Below are positions 34,548-43,664 of a stretch of DNA of 64,000 bases, piece after piece. The stretch is taken from positions 1 through 64,000 of the forward strand of contig NZ_JASJPW010000002.1 of NCBI RefSeq assembly GCF_030052995.1, written 5' to 3'. The stretch comes from Gemmobacter sp. 24YEA27 (lineage in GTDB: Bacteria > Pseudomonadota > Alphaproteobacteria > Rhodobacterales > Rhodobacteraceae). The position numbers and the translations under genes are program-made. The notes below the pieces were generated by a model that worked only from the letters and a program-made list of their open reading frames with translations, was not told where the DNA came from and made no database searches. Every line of letters begins with the position of its first letter. Position 1 is the stretch's first letter.

Positions 34548-36194
34548 TTATGCGGCTTTGGCGATGGGGCTGCGCTTCCATTTCCAGGGGAGCAGTTCCG
34601 GCAGGCGCGACACTGGCATGTCGGGGAGTCGTGCCAGGACATCGGCCAGCCAAGCCTGAGGATCGACGTCGTTCATCTTGGCGGTGACGATGAGGGAATA
34701 CATGAAGGCGGCGCGTTCGCCGCCCCGGGGCGAACCGGTGAAGAGCCAGGCTTTGCGGCCGAGGGCGATACCGCGCAGGGCTCGTTCGGCTGAGTTGTTC
34801 GTCAGGCAGATGCGGCCGTCGTCGAGGAAGCGGGTGAAGGCGTCCCAGCGGCCGTCCTGCTCGAACATGTAGTTGATGGCCTTGGCGACGGGGTTGTGCT
34901 TCGACATCCGGGCGCGCTCGGCCCGCATCCAGTCGTGCAGGTCTTCGACCATCGGGCGCACCAGCCTCTTGCGGGTATCTTGGCGCGCTTCGGCGCCCAT
35001 GCCGGTGATCTCGCGCTCGGCATCGAAGATGGCATCGATGCGTTTGACGGCTTCCAGCGCGATGGGCGAGATCTCTTCGGCGACCGATCTGCCCTTACGG
35101 GCGGTGGCCTTGATGTCGGCCAGTTCGAAGAACTTCCGCCGGGCGTGGCTCCAGCATAGCGCGCTGAACACCGGCGCGGGTTTGCGGGCCGCATCGTAAA
35201 CGCCGTTGTATCCGCCATAGGCGTCGGCCTGCAGGATGCCGGTCCAGCCCGCCAGATGCCGGGTCGGATGTTCCATCCTTCGGTCGGTCGAGAAGTAATA
35301 GAGCGCCGCAGGTGGTGCCCCGCCTGCAAAGGGGCGGTCATCGCGCAGATAGGTCCAGAGCCGGGCCGTCTGCGTCCCGCCCTTGGCCATCAGTGGCACG
35401 GTCGTATCATCCGCGTGTAGTCGTTCGGCGCCGAGAACATGGGTGCGGATCAGATCGTGGATCGGCTGCAGCGCGACGCTGCAGGCCCCGACCTGGTCGG
35501 CCAGCGTAGACAGGCTGATCTCGACACCTTCCTTGGCATAGCGTTCGGCCTGCCGGTTCAAGGGCTGATGCTGGCCGAACTTCTCGAAGAGCACCATCGC
35601 CAGCAGGTTGGGGCCGGCCCAGCCCCGAGGCGTGGGGTGGAAGGGGGCCGGTGGTTGGCTGATCTTCTCGCAATCCCGGCAGGTGAACTTCTCGCGGATG
35701 GTCTGGATCACCTTCCACTGCCGGGGAATGACCTCCAGCGTCTCGGTGATGTCCTCGCCCATCTTCACGATGCGCGTCGACCCACAACAGGTGCAGGAGG
35801 CCGGGGCTTCGACCACCACGCGCTCCCGCGGCAAATGATCGGGAAACGGCTTGCGGGACGGACGGCGACGTTCGAAAGCCGCAACTGTGGTCTTCGCCAC
35901 GGCGGCATCCGTCTTTGCCCGATCCTGCCCAAGGTCCGTCTCCAGATCCTTAAGCTGCATCTCGAGTTGTTCGATCAGCCGGGCGTGGCGTTCGGCGCTG
36001 TGGCCGAACTGCTCGCGGCGGAGTTTGGCGATCTGGAGCTGCAAGTGCCGGATCATCACATCGGAGGCGGAAACGACGGCGCGCGCCTGTATCAGTTCAT
36101 CCTCTGCAGCAGCAGTGCGCGCCTCTGCCGCAGCGAGGGCAACACGCAGGATATCGATCTCCGAGGGGGTCTCCGACATGCGAAGGCCTACCAC
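34548..36194 (-). CDS. tnpC: IS66-family transposase TnpC
   Basis: This protein is 548 aa (543 aa from the ATG at 36179, which starts MSETPSEIDILRVAL and is preferable). It has an N-terminal coiled coil (residues about 20-95), a zinc-ribbon-like CTCCGSTRIVKMGEDITETL with later FTCRDCEK, and a DDE core: RLHADDTTVPLMAKG (Asp), LQADAYGGYNGVYD (Asp) and NNSAERALRGIALGRKAWLF (Glu). It is the catalytic subunit. No frame damage was seen, so it is likely active with TnpA and TnpB. Confidence 0.93.
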   Translation of the reverse strand: MVGLRMSETPSEIDILRVALAAAEARTAAAEDELIQARAVVSASDVMIRHLQLQIAKLRREQFGHSAERHARLIEQLEMQLKDLETDLGQDRAKTDAAVAKTTVAAFERRRPSRKPFPDHLPRERVVVEAPASCTCCGSTRIVKMGEDITETLEVIPRQWKVIQTIREKFTCRDCEKISQPPAPFHPTPRGWAGPNLLAMVLFEKFGQHQPLNRQAERYAKEGVEISLSTLADQVGACSVALQPIHDLIRTHVLGAERLHADDTTVPLMAKGGTQTARLWTYLRDDRPFAGGAPPAALYYFSTDRRMEHPTRHLAGWTGILQADAYGGYNGVYDAARKPAPVFSALCWSHARRKFFELADIKATARKGRSVAEEISPIALEAVKRIDAIFDAEREITGMGAEARQDTRKRLVRPMVEDLHDWMRAERARMSKHNPVAKAINYMFEQDGRWDAFTRFLDDGRICLTNNSAERALRGIALGRKAWLFTGSPRGGERAAFMYSLIVTAKMNDVDPQAWLADVLARLPDMPVSRLPELLPWKWKRSPIAKAA

Positions 36195-36237
36195 AGGGAT
36201 GCAAAACAGTCCAACAAAACAAAGGATTTTGGGGCTG

Positions 36238-36588
36238 TCAGCCCGCCGAGGCAGGCCGCTGCGTCCAGCGCGGATTGCGCCAGTCGATCCCCTCGAGAAG
36301 ATAGCCGAGCTGCGCCGCCGAGACAGGAACGGCAGCGCCGTCCCGGCTCACCGGCCAGATGAACTTCCCCGCCTCCAGGCGCTTCAGATAGAGCGACATG
36401 CCGACCCCATCGTGCCACAGCACCTTGATCAGATCCCCCCTGCGCCCGCGAAAACAGAAGATCTCGCCACCGTGTGGGTCGCGCCCCAGCCCCTGCTGCA
36501 CCTTCAGCGCCAGGCTGTTCATCCCGCAGCGCATGTCCGTCACCCCGCCCGCGATCCAGACCTTCGCCCCAGCCGGAAACGCGATCAT
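36238..36588 (-). CDS. tnpB: IS66-family accessory protein TnpB
   Basis: This 116-aa protein begins MIAFPAGAKVWIAGGVTDMR, with the family segments GGEIFCFRGRRGDLIKVLWH and DGVGMSLYLKRLEAGKF. TnpB is required for IS66 transposition through an unknown mechanism. The start ATG overlaps the tnpA stop (ATGA), and a 43-nt gap separates it from tnpC. Confidence 0.9.
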   Translation of the reverse strand: MIAFPAGAKVWIAGGVTDMRCGMNSLALKVQQGLGRDPHGGEIFCFRGRRGDLIKVLWHDGVGMSLYLKRLEAGKFIWPVSRDGAAVPVSAAQLGYLLEGIDWRNPRWTQRPASAG

Positions 36589-36998
36589 GCCCGGTCCAGA
36601 ACCTGCACCAGACGCGCCAGCAGCATCGGATCGATGGCGGCGGCGACCGCAAGCCTGCGCCCGTTGGCCAGCGTGATCTCGACGTGGTCTTCGCGGTCGG
36701 AGGTCGGCTCGGTGGTAGATTGGCGGCATGCCGTGCCAGCAGTATCCGAAGCAACCTGCACCGCAAGAAACTGCGGGCGACTGCCAGCGACAAGTTGACC
36801 GGACCGAAAATCCCGACGCCACCGCGTCAGCAGTGCCCGCGAAATCTCGTAACGCCGAGCCGTCGCGGCGCATTGCCGAAAACCCCGAAGGCTCTCTTCG
36901 ACAATCCGAACCTTCTCGGCATCCGTCCATTCCCGCCGCCGACCTTTGTCGACAACCGAGAGAACCTCGATCTGTGATCTGAACTTAGGGTCATCCAT
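36585..36998 (-). CDS. tnpA: IS66-family protein TnpA
   Basis: This 137-aa helix-turn-helix protein shows RREWTDAEKVRIVEESLRGF and ARRYEISRALLTRWRRDFRS as the DNA-binding part, and a C-terminal segment VEITLANGRRLAVAAAIDPM. It is the first gene of the tnpABC operon and overlaps tnpB by 4 nt. Confidence 0.9.
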   Translation of the reverse strand: MDDPKFRSQIEVLSVVDKGRRREWTDAEKVRIVEESLRGFRQCAATARRYEISRALLTRWRRDFRSGQLVAGSRPQFLAVQVASDTAGTACRQSTTEPTSDREDHVEITLANGRRLAVAAAIDPMLLARLVQVLDRA

Positions 36999-37059
36999 AA
37001 GGTCAGCGTCTTAGCCGACATCAGTCCCCTTCATCAGACGGCCCTCACCGGATGGATAC

Positions 37060-37067
37060 GGTCCAGA
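37060..37067. repeat. IS66 target-site duplication, right copy
   Basis: GGTCCAGA, identical to 34516-34523. Confidence 0.92.
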
Positions 37068-37187
37068 TCCGGATCGCACACAGGAACAGCTTCACATCAC
37101 TCGGCACGCCCGAGACCGTCCGCAGGCGCTGAAGATATCTGGGAAAGGGACAATCCAGCCTCATCCCGAATAGCGCAAAATAGCTCA
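37068..37187 (+). mobile_element. IS5-family fragment, copy 2, right part
   Basis: This continues the IS5 transposase tail after the IS66 insertion (FTSLGTPETVRRR, then a stop at 37130-37132) and the IS end (GAATAGCGCAAAATAGCTC, near complement of GGGCTTTGTTGCGCTATTC). It shares GAAGATATCTGGGAAAGGG with copy 1. Confidence 0.8.
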
Positions 37188-37612
37188 TTGCCTATGTCAG
37201 CCGTCATATGACGCTCATGCCCGGTGACATCATCGCGACAGGGACCCCGCCGAGTGTCGGTATGGGGATGTGCCCCGAGCCGGTCTAGCTGGCTGCAGGG
37301 GATGTGGTCGAACTGGGGGGCCTTGCCTTGGCAGACAAAGGCAAAGGGTCGTGTGAAAACTGACCTGCCGGGTGTAGGTGTGCCCTTTCAAGACGCTCAG
37401 GGTTGAGAGCGATGAGGACGCTGAACAGGCGTCCTGCTGAGACCGTTCGGGCCGACAGTTGCGGTGAGGGAGCGCACAGATGTGGTCATATGCATAATGG
37501 CACGGATCCGCGTGGCACCCATCAATATCTATCGGGTCCTTGTGCAGATTGAACACTGCCAGGCGTCCCGCGTCCACAATGCCCGTGGCATCCATCTGCG
37601 GCGAAAAAGCTT
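37188..37612 (+). repeat. Diverged copy of the FAH gene 3' end and its downstream DNA
   Basis: Starts ATTGCCTATGTCAGCCGTCA and carries the C-terminal [14 protein letters not shown] codons of the FAH-type gene. An in-frame TAG replaces the Tyr codon of the parent (GGTCTAGCTGG near 37282). It then follows the noncoding sequence after 14070, including the hairpin GAGGACGC / GCGTCCTG. It corresponds to 13905-14436 with substitutions and small deletions. It is not a functional gene. Confidence 0.85.
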
Positions 37613-37616
37613 AGAC

Positions 37617-38151
37617 CCCGATCAGCGCCGCTGCCGATTTGACCAGGCTGTAAACGGCTGTTGTGGCTGCCGCCATGAGGGCATCCGCCCAGTTCAAATC
37701 CGGGGTGACAGTGCAAGAAAGTCGCCGCCGCCGGTGATTCCGGAGACAAGGCCGATCACTGCACGGGGGATCAAGGCAGGCATGAACGGCGGCTGTTAGG
37801 CCACCCGAATGGCAGCTTTCCCCAGAGCGCGCGCGCCGCGCTACGGCACGTGGCCCGACAGCATCAGAAGAGCGCCAACGAGGGGATAACTCGCCCGGCA
37901 CCCGGATTCACGCCCCCAGGCGCGGCGAACGGATAGCCGGGGAGCGGGAAGGGAAAGTGGTTTTCCGAGGAGAGTTGCGCGGTCCTTTGGACCATGTGGG
38001 TGCCAATGGCGGCAACCACATGGTTCAGCAGCAGTGCCGTGACTTTCATCTCAAGCGGGGGCAATCCGAAAATGACCATCAGCGCGATGTAGCCGGTAGC
38101 GCCCGTCTGATCCGGCGCTGCGCAGGGCAAGGTGACAAGGAAGAATGCCAG
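37617..38151 (-). pseudogene. TauE/SafE-family permease, decayed
   Basis: On the minus strand ILAFFLVTLPCAAP, YIALMVIFGLPPLEMKVTAL, LLNHVVAAIGTHMVQRT (start near 38151, overlapping the arsR stop) is followed by damaged sequence. AVIGLVSGITGGG and NWADALMAAATTAVYSLVKS then appear in different frames. These are the two homologous halves of a TauE/SafE anion exporter. Central parts are missing, so this is more than a simple indel. The arsR neighbourhood suggests a former metal- or sulfite-responsive exporter. Confidence 0.65.
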
Positions 38152-38158
38152 TATCAAT

Positions 38159-38500
38159 TCAGTCGGTCTTCTCCGCGCTGGCGCACCCATCGGTCCCCAC
38201 TTCAGGAAGGCATATGCGGCCGCCGCAGCAATCTTCCATGAGGAACCGCAAAAGGCCGTTCAGGGCATCGAACTCGGCGGTGTAAAGGATCGACCGGCTT
38301 TCGCGGCGGGAGGATACCAGGCCCGCACGCTCCAGTTCTTTCGCATGAAAGCTGACATTCGAGGCGGTAACCCCGGCCTGCTCGGCGATCACGCCTGCGG
38401 CGAGACCCTCCGGCCCGGCTACGACCAGCATTCGCAGGATGCGCAGGCGGGTTTCCTGAGACAGGGCTCCGAAGGACAAGAGCGCTTGACGTTCATCCAT
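38159..38500 (-). CDS. arsR: ArsR-family arsenic-responsive repressor
   Basis: This 113-aa winged-helix repressor has the recognition region IAEQAGVTASNVSFHAKELE (residues about 39-58). A C-terminal Cys cluster (C91, C92, C97 and C106, in MEDCCGGRICLPE) resembles the As(III)-binding site of ArsR proteins with C-terminal vicinal cysteines, not the CVC helix of E. coli type. It is divergent from the ars genes that start at 38543, so the short 38501-38542 gap must hold the operator. Confidence 0.9.
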   Translation of the reverse strand: MDERQALLSFGALSQETRLRILRMLVVAGPEGLAAGVIAEQAGVTASNVSFHAKELERAGLVSSRRESRSILYTAEFDALNGLLRFLMEDCCGGRICLPEVGTDGCASAEKTD

Positions 38501-38542
38501 TATTTGATGATCCTATAAATATAGAATCAATGAGTATCGCAA

Positions 38543-38846
38543 ATGACGATCCAAAGCAATATCGGCGCGCCGACCGGCGCCGCCGACCCGGGAGATATTA
38601 CCCTCAGCGGGTTTCTCGAGACACTCTGGCACTTTGGGCCTCGGCCCGTCGTCTTCAGCTATAACGGCGGGGAGGCAGGCCCGTCTGTCAGGTCACTGAG
38701 GTCAGGGCCGGACAGTTTCGCGCGCTGGATTGTGGGGGCAACCCGGAGGCCAGGTTCACCAGGACCATCGTCAAGAAAACTGACCATGTCGCGCTGGACA
38801 TGGCGGCCAGGTTGACCTTCGAGGTCGGTGATAAAGTGCAGCCGAT
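38543..38846 (+). pseudogene. DUF6428-like ars-operon gene, 3' truncated and frameshifted
   Basis: The ATG at 38543 begins TIQSNIGAPTGAADPGDITL. After a frame change near 38690 the sequence reads CQVTEVRAGQFRALDCGGNP and HVALDMAARLTFEVGDKVQP. The pattern matches the small DUF6428 proteins that often follow arsR in Rhodobacteraceae (identified from memory; a domain search would settle it). The 3' end is replaced by an ArsC fragment. Its function in arsenic resistance is not known. Confidence 0.55.
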
Positions 38847-39243
38847 GCCAGACATCGACCCGGCGGCACTCAAAGTGTTGAAGACCTTTCAGTATCCGAC
38901 GGAGGACCTGCGCCCGAAAAGCTGGGACTAGTTCGCGCAGGACGCTGCGCCGCAATTCGGCCTGGTGATCACCGTTGGTAAGGATGTCGCCGGGGAGGTC
39001 TGCCCGATCCGGCCAGGCTCGCCAGCCACAGGCCATTGCGGCATTGCGGATCCGGCCGCTGCCACCGGCACGGAGCTCGAGCGCGAGATGGTCTTTGCCG
39101 AGGCGTTTCGTTACCTGCGGCTCCGCCTTGAGCTTTTCTGTGCCCTGCTGGTTGCATCGCAGGATGCAACCAGCCTGATCCGCCACCTGCGTGAGATCGG
39201 CCGCGCCGAGGGCGCAACTGACCGGCCGCGCGACAGTATCTGA
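38847..39243 (+). pseudogene. arsC: Low-molecular-weight-phosphatase-type arsenate reductase, 5' truncated
   Basis: The frame fused to the DUF6428 remnant reads ALKVLKTFQYPTEDLRPKSW, an in-frame TAG at about 38929-38931 (normally Glu), and then TVGKDVAGEVCPIRPGSPAT with GIADPAAATGTELE and SLIRHLREIGRAEG. This is the C-terminal two thirds of the thioredoxin-coupled ArsC family. The P-loop with the catalytic Cys (CX5R) is missing. It is inactive. The downstream glutaredoxin-type arsC could replace it. Confidence 0.7.
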
Positions 39244-39250
39244 GGACATT

Positions 39251-39676
39251 ATGGACATCGTCATCTACCACAACCCCGCCTGCGCGACCTCGCGCAACAC
39301 GCTGGCCATGATCCGCAATGCCGGTGTTGAGCCGCATGTGATCGAATATCTGAAGACGCCGCCGGGCCGGGCCATGCTGCAGGACCTGGTGGCCAGGATG
39401 GGAATGCCCCTGCGCGCGCTGCTGCGCGAGAAGGGCACGCCCTTTGCAGAGCTTGGCCTTGGGGATCCGGGCCTGACCGACGATCAGCTTCTTGATGCCA
39501 TTGCGGCGCATCCAGTGCTGATGAACCGACCGGTGGTGGTGTCGCCGAAGGGTGTTCGCTTGTGCCGCCCCTCCGAGGATGTCCTGGATCTGCTGCCGCC
39601 GCAGCAGGGCGCGTTCACCAAGGAGGACGGCGAACAGGTCGTCGACGGGGCGGGCAACCGCATCAGGTCCGCCTGA
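39251..39676 (+). CDS. arsC: Arsenate reductase, glutaredoxin-coupled type
   Basis: This 141-aa protein begins MDIVIYHNPACATSRNTLAM, with the catalytic Cys at residue 11 after the first strand. It continues GMPLRALLREKGTPFAELGL, HPVLMNRPVVVSPKGVRLCR and PSEDVLDLLP, which carry the arginines that hold arsenate. It reduces As(V) to As(III) with glutathione and glutaredoxin. The start follows TGAGGACATT. It is 3 nt before the ACR3 gene in the ars operon. Confidence 0.93.
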   Translation: MDIVIYHNPACATSRNTLAMIRNAGVEPHVIEYLKTPPGRAMLQDLVARMGMPLRALLREKGTPFAELGLGDPGLTDDQLLDAIAAHPVLMNRPVVVSPKGVRLCRPSEDVLDLLPPQQGAFTKEDGEQVVDGAGNRIRSA

Positions 39677-39679
39677 GCG

Positions 39680-40753
39680 ATGGCACCTTCCCCCTCGCGC
39701 CGCCTGTCATTCCTTGACCGCTATCTGACGGTCTGGATTTTCGCCGCCATGGCCCTTGGCATCCTGATGGGATCCGTGGTCCCGGGGCTTCCCAACCTGA
39801 TGGAAAGCCTGTCCATCGGCACCACCAATATCCCGATCGCCATCGGCCTGATCGTGATGATGTATCCGCCACTGGCCAGGGTCCGCTACGAGGATTTGCC
39901 GCAGGTTTTCGCCGATCGCCGCGTGCTGATCCTGTCGCTGGTGCAGAACTGGCTGATCGGACCGGTGCTGATGTTCGCCCTTGCCGTGATCTTCCTGCGC
40001 GACCATCCCGATTACATGACCGGCCTGATCCTGATCGGGCTCGCACGTTGTATCGCCATGGTTCTGGTCTGGAACCAGCTCGCGCGCGGCGACAGCCAGT
40101 ATGTGGCGGGTCTGGTTGCCTTCAACTCGATCTTTCAGATCCTGTTCTTCCCGGTCTGCGCCTGGGTCTTCCTGACTGTGCTGCCGCCCCTATTCGGGCT
40201 GGCGGGCAGCGTGATCGACATCAGCATATGGACCATAGCCGAGGCGGTGCTGATTTATCTCGGCCTCCCCTTTGCCGCGGGCTATCTGACTCGTCGCCTG
40301 CTGATCGCCCGGCGTGGGCAGGCCTGGTATGCAGAGCAGTTCCTGCCAAAGATCAGCCCGCTGACACTCGCGGCACTGCTCTTCACCATCATCGCCATGT
40401 TTAGCCTGAAGGGGGGCGAGGTTCTGACCCTGCCGGGCGACGCGCTGCGCATCGCGGTGCCGCTGACACTCTATTTCCTGATCCAGTTCACCATCAGTTT
40501 CTGGATGGGGCGGCTGATCGCGGCGGACTACCCCCGCACGACAGCCATCGCTTTTACTGCAGCCGGCAACAATTTTGAACTGGCCATCGCGGTCGCCATC
40601 GCGGCCTTCGGGCTGGCCTCGCCGGTGGCTTTTGCTGCTGTCATCGGCCCGCTGGTGGAAGTGCCGGTGCTGATCCTGCTGGTATCCGTCGCGCTGCGGC
40701 TCGGCCGGCGCTGGTTCCCCGATGCTCCAACGAAAGAAGAGATGAAGACGTGA
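39680..40753 (+). CDS. acr3: ACR3-family arsenite efflux permease
   Basis: This 357-aa membrane protein has about 10 helices. The ACR3 signatures are present: the conserved Cys in the fourth helix ([20 protein letters not shown]) and the Glu in the ninth ([14 protein letters not shown]), both needed for As(III) transport in the family. [19 protein letters not shown] is also typical. It exports the arsenite made by ArsC. It overlaps arsH by 4 nt. Confidence 0.93.
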   Translation: MAPSPSRRLSFLDRYLTVWIFAAMALGILMGSVVPGLPNLMESLSIGTTNIPIAIGLIVMMYPPLARVRYEDLPQVFADRRVLILSLVQNWLIGPVLMFALAVIFLRDHPDYMTGLILIGLARCIAMVLVWNQLARGDSQYVAGLVAFNSIFQILFFPVCAWVFLTVLPPLFGLAGSVIDISIWTIAEAVLIYLGLPFAAGYLTRRLLIARRGQAWYAEQFLPKISPLTLAALLFTIIAMFSLKGGEVLTLPGDALRIAVPLTLYFLIQFTISFWMGRLIAADYPRTTAIAFTAAGNNFELAIAVAIAAFGLASPVAFAAVIGPLVEVPVLILLVSVALRLGRRWFPDAPTKEEMKT

Positions 40754-41463
40754 CCGATCTCCCGAACCTCACCGATGCCGCGCGCGTTCCTCTGGCAGGC
40801 GATCTGCTCGCCCCCTCGCGGTCGGCGCATCCGCCACGGATCCTGCTGCTCTACGGCTCTCTCCGCGCGCGGTCCTATAGCAGGTTCCTGACGCAGGAGG
40901 CCGGGAGGCTGCTGCAATATTTCGGCTGCGAGACGCGCATTTTCGACCCCAAAGGCCTGCCATTGCCGGACGAGACCGGCGCCGATCATCCGAAGGTGCA
41001 GGAGCTGCGCGACCTCTACCTCTGGTCTGAAGGCCAGGTCTGGACCAGTCCCGAACGCCACGGGGCCATGACCGGGGTGATGAAAAGCCAGATCGACTGG
41101 ATCCCGCTCTCCATGGGCGCGATCCGACCGACCCAGGGGAGGACCCTGGCGGTCATGCAGGTCTCGGGCGGGTCGCAAAGCTTCAATGCCCTGAATCAGA
41201 TGCGTATTCTTGGCCGCTGGATGCGGATGCTGACCATCCCGAACCAGTCCTCGGTTGCGAAGGCCTATGACGAATTCGACGAGGCCGGCCGGATGCGACA
41301 ATCGCCCTATTATGACCGCGTGGTCGATGTGATGGAGGAGCTGGTGAAATTCACGCTTCTGACCCGCGACATCTCCGCCGTGCTGACCGATCGCTACAGT
41401 GAACGCAAAGAGGCCGCCCAAGCTCTGGAAGCCCGGCTTCGACTGGACGAGGCTGTACGATGA
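40750..41463 (+). CDS. arsH: ArsH, NADPH-dependent FMN reductase/organoarsenical oxidase
   Basis: This 237-aa flavodoxin-like protein has the FMN phosphate loop [40 protein letters not shown] and [20 protein letters not shown] are near-invariant in ArsH. ArsH oxidises trivalent methyl- and aromatic arsenicals and reduces quinones or metals with NADPH. ATGA overlaps on both sides tie it to ACR3 and the MFS gene. Confidence 0.93.
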   Translation: MTDLPNLTDAARVPLAGDLLAPSRSAHPPRILLLYGSLRARSYSRFLTQEAGRLLQYFGCETRIFDPKGLPLPDETGADHPKVQELRDLYLWSEGQVWTSPERHGAMTGVMKSQIDWIPLSMGAIRPTQGRTLAVMQVSGGSQSFNALNQMRILGRWMRMLTIPNQSSVAKAYDEFDEAGRMRQSPYYDRVVDVMEELVKFTLLTRDISAVLTDRYSERKEAAQALEARLRLDEAVR

Positions 41464-42659
41464 CCCTTGCCGCACCGGCCTTGCCCCTGCGGCGCTGGCC
41501 AGTGATCACCGCGCTCGGCATCGTGCAGATCTTTGCCTGGGGCAGCAGCTACTATCTGATGGCTCCGCTGGCCGGCCCCATTGTGGCCGATACCGGCTGG
41601 CCGCTCCCCTGGGTGATCGGAGCCCTGTCGTTCGGGTTGCTTGTGGCAGGGCTGGCTTCGCCCCGCGTTGGCACGGCCATTGCACGACATGGCGGCAGGC
41701 CGGTGCTTGCCGGCGGAATGATGCTGCTGTCGGCAGGTCTTCTTGTGCTGGCGGCGGCTCCGAACCTGCCGGTGTTCTGCCTTGGCTGGGTCATCATCGG
41801 CCTCGGTATGTCGGCAGGGCTCTATGATCCGGCCTTCGCAACGCTGGGACGTCTTTATGGTCGCGACGCCCGATCTGCGATCACCGCGCTGACCCTTTGG
41901 GGCGGGTTTGCCAGCGCGGTTTGCTGGCCGATCTCGGCCTGGGCGGTCGGGCAGTTCGGCTGGCGCGGCACCGCCGCCGGCTACGGATTGCTGCATCTGA
42001 CGATCTGCCTGCCGCTGATCTGGCGCATGATCCCGCAGGAGATGAAAGGACCACCGATGGGCAAGGGGCAGGCGACGGCGCAGATAGCGCTTTCGCGGCC
42101 CGAGAGGCGCAGTTTCCGGATCCTGACGAGAATCTTCACCCTGGCCGCGATCATTGCGGCTGTGGTGTCTGTCCATCTCCTGACCCTGCTGGAGGCCCGT
42201 GGCGTGTCAACTGCTGCGGCGGTCGCGATGGGCGCGCTGATCGGTCCGGCACAGGTCGCCTCGCGCCTGGTGGAGACCGCGAGCGGTGGCAAACATCACC
42301 CCAGATGGACCCTGCTGATGGCGGCTGTCCTCTTTACTGCGGGTGTGGCTCTGCTGGCCTCCGGCTTTGGCTTTTCGGGCCTCGCGCTCATGCTTTATGG
42401 CGGCGGCAACGGCCTGTTCTCAATCGCCCGTGGGGCGCTGCCCATGGCGCTGTTCGGACCCGATCGATATCCCGCCCTGATGGGGCGCATGGCACGGCCA
42501 GCCCTGACTGCCCAGGCAGCAGCCCCTGTGGCCGGGGCTTTCGCAATACAGTTTCTGGGGGCGAACACAGTGCTTTTTCTGCTCATGGTTCTCGCGGGAT
42601 CAGCATTGGTGCTGGCCATCTCCGTCGCCGTCGCCGTCTCCGTTGTGCGGCCAGGGTGA
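41460..42659 (+). CDS. MFS transporter of the ars operon
   Basis: This 399-aa protein has 12 predicted membrane helices, starting [20 protein letters not shown], with [20 protein letters not shown] as the loop 2-3 motif. MFS proteins at the end of ars operons export arsenic species or their precursors. This one does not show features that prove the ArsJ type, and no gapdh-like gene accompanies it. Translational coupling to arsH (4-nt overlap) supports a role in arsenic export. Confidence 0.85.
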   Translation: MTLAAPALPLRRWPVITALGIVQIFAWGSSYYLMAPLAGPIVADTGWPLPWVIGALSFGLLVAGLASPRVGTAIARHGGRPVLAGGMMLLSAGLLVLAAAPNLPVFCLGWVIIGLGMSAGLYDPAFATLGRLYGRDARSAITALTLWGGFASAVCWPISAWAVGQFGWRGTAAGYGLLHLTICLPLIWRMIPQEMKGPPMGKGQATAQIALSRPERRSFRILTRIFTLAAIIAAVVSVHLLTLLEARGVSTAAAVAMGALIGPAQVASRLVETASGGKHHPRWTLLMAAVLFTAGVALLASGFGFSGLALMLYGGGNGLFSIARGALPMALFGPDRYPALMGRMARPALTAQAAAPVAGAFAIQFLGANTVLFLLMVLAGSALVLAISVAVAVSVVRPG

Positions 42660-42977
42660 TGAACGGCAGGCCGGCATCAGCGACTGTTATCCGAACAGCG
42701 CAAAATGCGACAGAGCCAGAGGAGGGTTGCGCCAGATTCCTGCAATACTCCCGTCCGCCGGAGACGGAGCGAAGCCCTGGCGGCGGAAGAGACCGGGCGC
42801 TCTCCTGACAGTTTTTAACCTCGCGGCAGACAGACTCTGCCCTGGGTCTTTATCGGAAAGGCAATGCAGAAGCGCGCGACCTGATTGCCAGACTGCGCCG
42901 ATGGGTCAGCAGGCTGGACCGAGTCGACGATCCGAAGGGTGAGAACCTGTTGGGTCTGGAACGCCTGCCAGACCACC
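42660..42977. other. Convergent intergenic region
   Basis: The 318 bp between the ars operon and the minus-strand TetR gene hold no gene that I recognise. A short open stretch at about 42845-42955 (RKGNAEARDLIARLRRWVSR) looks protein-like but has no start and no family match. Confidence 0.35.
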
Positions 42978-43556
42978 CTACCCTGCCGCGATTTCACGAA
43001 CCTGTCTCGCTGCGGCTTCCAGCAGTGCATGTGCCAGGGCATCGTCATTCACCGCCCGCGAGAGCGTCAGCGCGCCCACCATCAGCGACAGCACGGCCAT
43101 CGCCTTGTCCGAGGGCCGGTTTTCGCCGGCAGACCCGGTCATCTCCGTCAGCATCCGAAGATGCTCCCGCACGCCGACCTCGAACTGCGCTCTGACCTCT
43201 GGTCCGTGACGGGCAGCATCGGCCCCCAAAGCGACAAAGGGGCAGCCTTCCCCCTTCCTGTTCAGATGTTCGGGCGAAAGATAAAAGGCGGTGACAGCCT
43301 CAAGCGGCGCATCGGGGTTTTCGGCAACCACGTCCGACCAGCGCCGTGTCGCCATTTCCATTGCGCGCGCGGAGGCCTGCCCGATCAGATCCTCTTTCGA
43401 GGCAAACTGTTTGTAAAAACCGCCCTGTGTCAGGCCAGCGCCCTTCATCAGATCCTTGAGCCCGATGCTATCGAAACCATGTTCGCGAAACAGCTTGCTG
43501 GCCGCGTTGATCACGGCCTGATGGTTCTCTTCCGCCTGCGCACGGCTCACTCTCAT
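42978..43556 (-). CDS. TetR-family transcriptional regulator
   Basis: This 192-aa protein has a classic TetR N-terminal HTH (GFDSIGLKDLMKGAGLTQGG, residues about 25-44, then FYKQFASKEDLI) and a helical ligand-binding domain (AVMNDDALAHAL-like C-terminus). It probably regulates itself or the minus-strand MATE gene, 108 nt upstream of its start. The ligand is unknown. Confidence 0.9.
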   Translation of the reverse strand: MRVSRAQAEENHQAVINAASKLFREHGFDSIGLKDLMKGAGLTQGGFYKQFASKEDLIGQASARAMEMATRRWSDVVAENPDAPLEAVTAFYLSPEHLNRKGEGCPFVALGADAARHGPEVRAQFEVGVREHLRMLTEMTGSAGENRPSDKAMAVLSLMVGALTLSRAVNDDALAHALLEAAARQVREIAAG

Positions 43557-43664
43557 GGGGCGCTCCGATCCCTGAATTCGCTGGGAAATTCTTACCGCAT
43601 ATAGAGGCTGAACGCAATCAAAGCAGCATCCATCCCGTCACATCCAGGGGGCATTAAGGCAGGT

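Larger units (their letters stand above)
34524..37059 (-). mobile_element. Complete IS66-family element
   Basis: This 2536-bp element has terminal repeats GTAACCATCCGGCG (34524) and, at the other end, the near complement CACCGGATGGATAC (ending 37059). It is flanked by the exact 8-bp duplication GGTCCAGA. It encodes tnpA, tnpB and tnpC on the minus strand, all open. It sits inside a remnant of an IS5 transposase gene, so it is one of the youngest insertions in the block. Confidence 0.93.
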
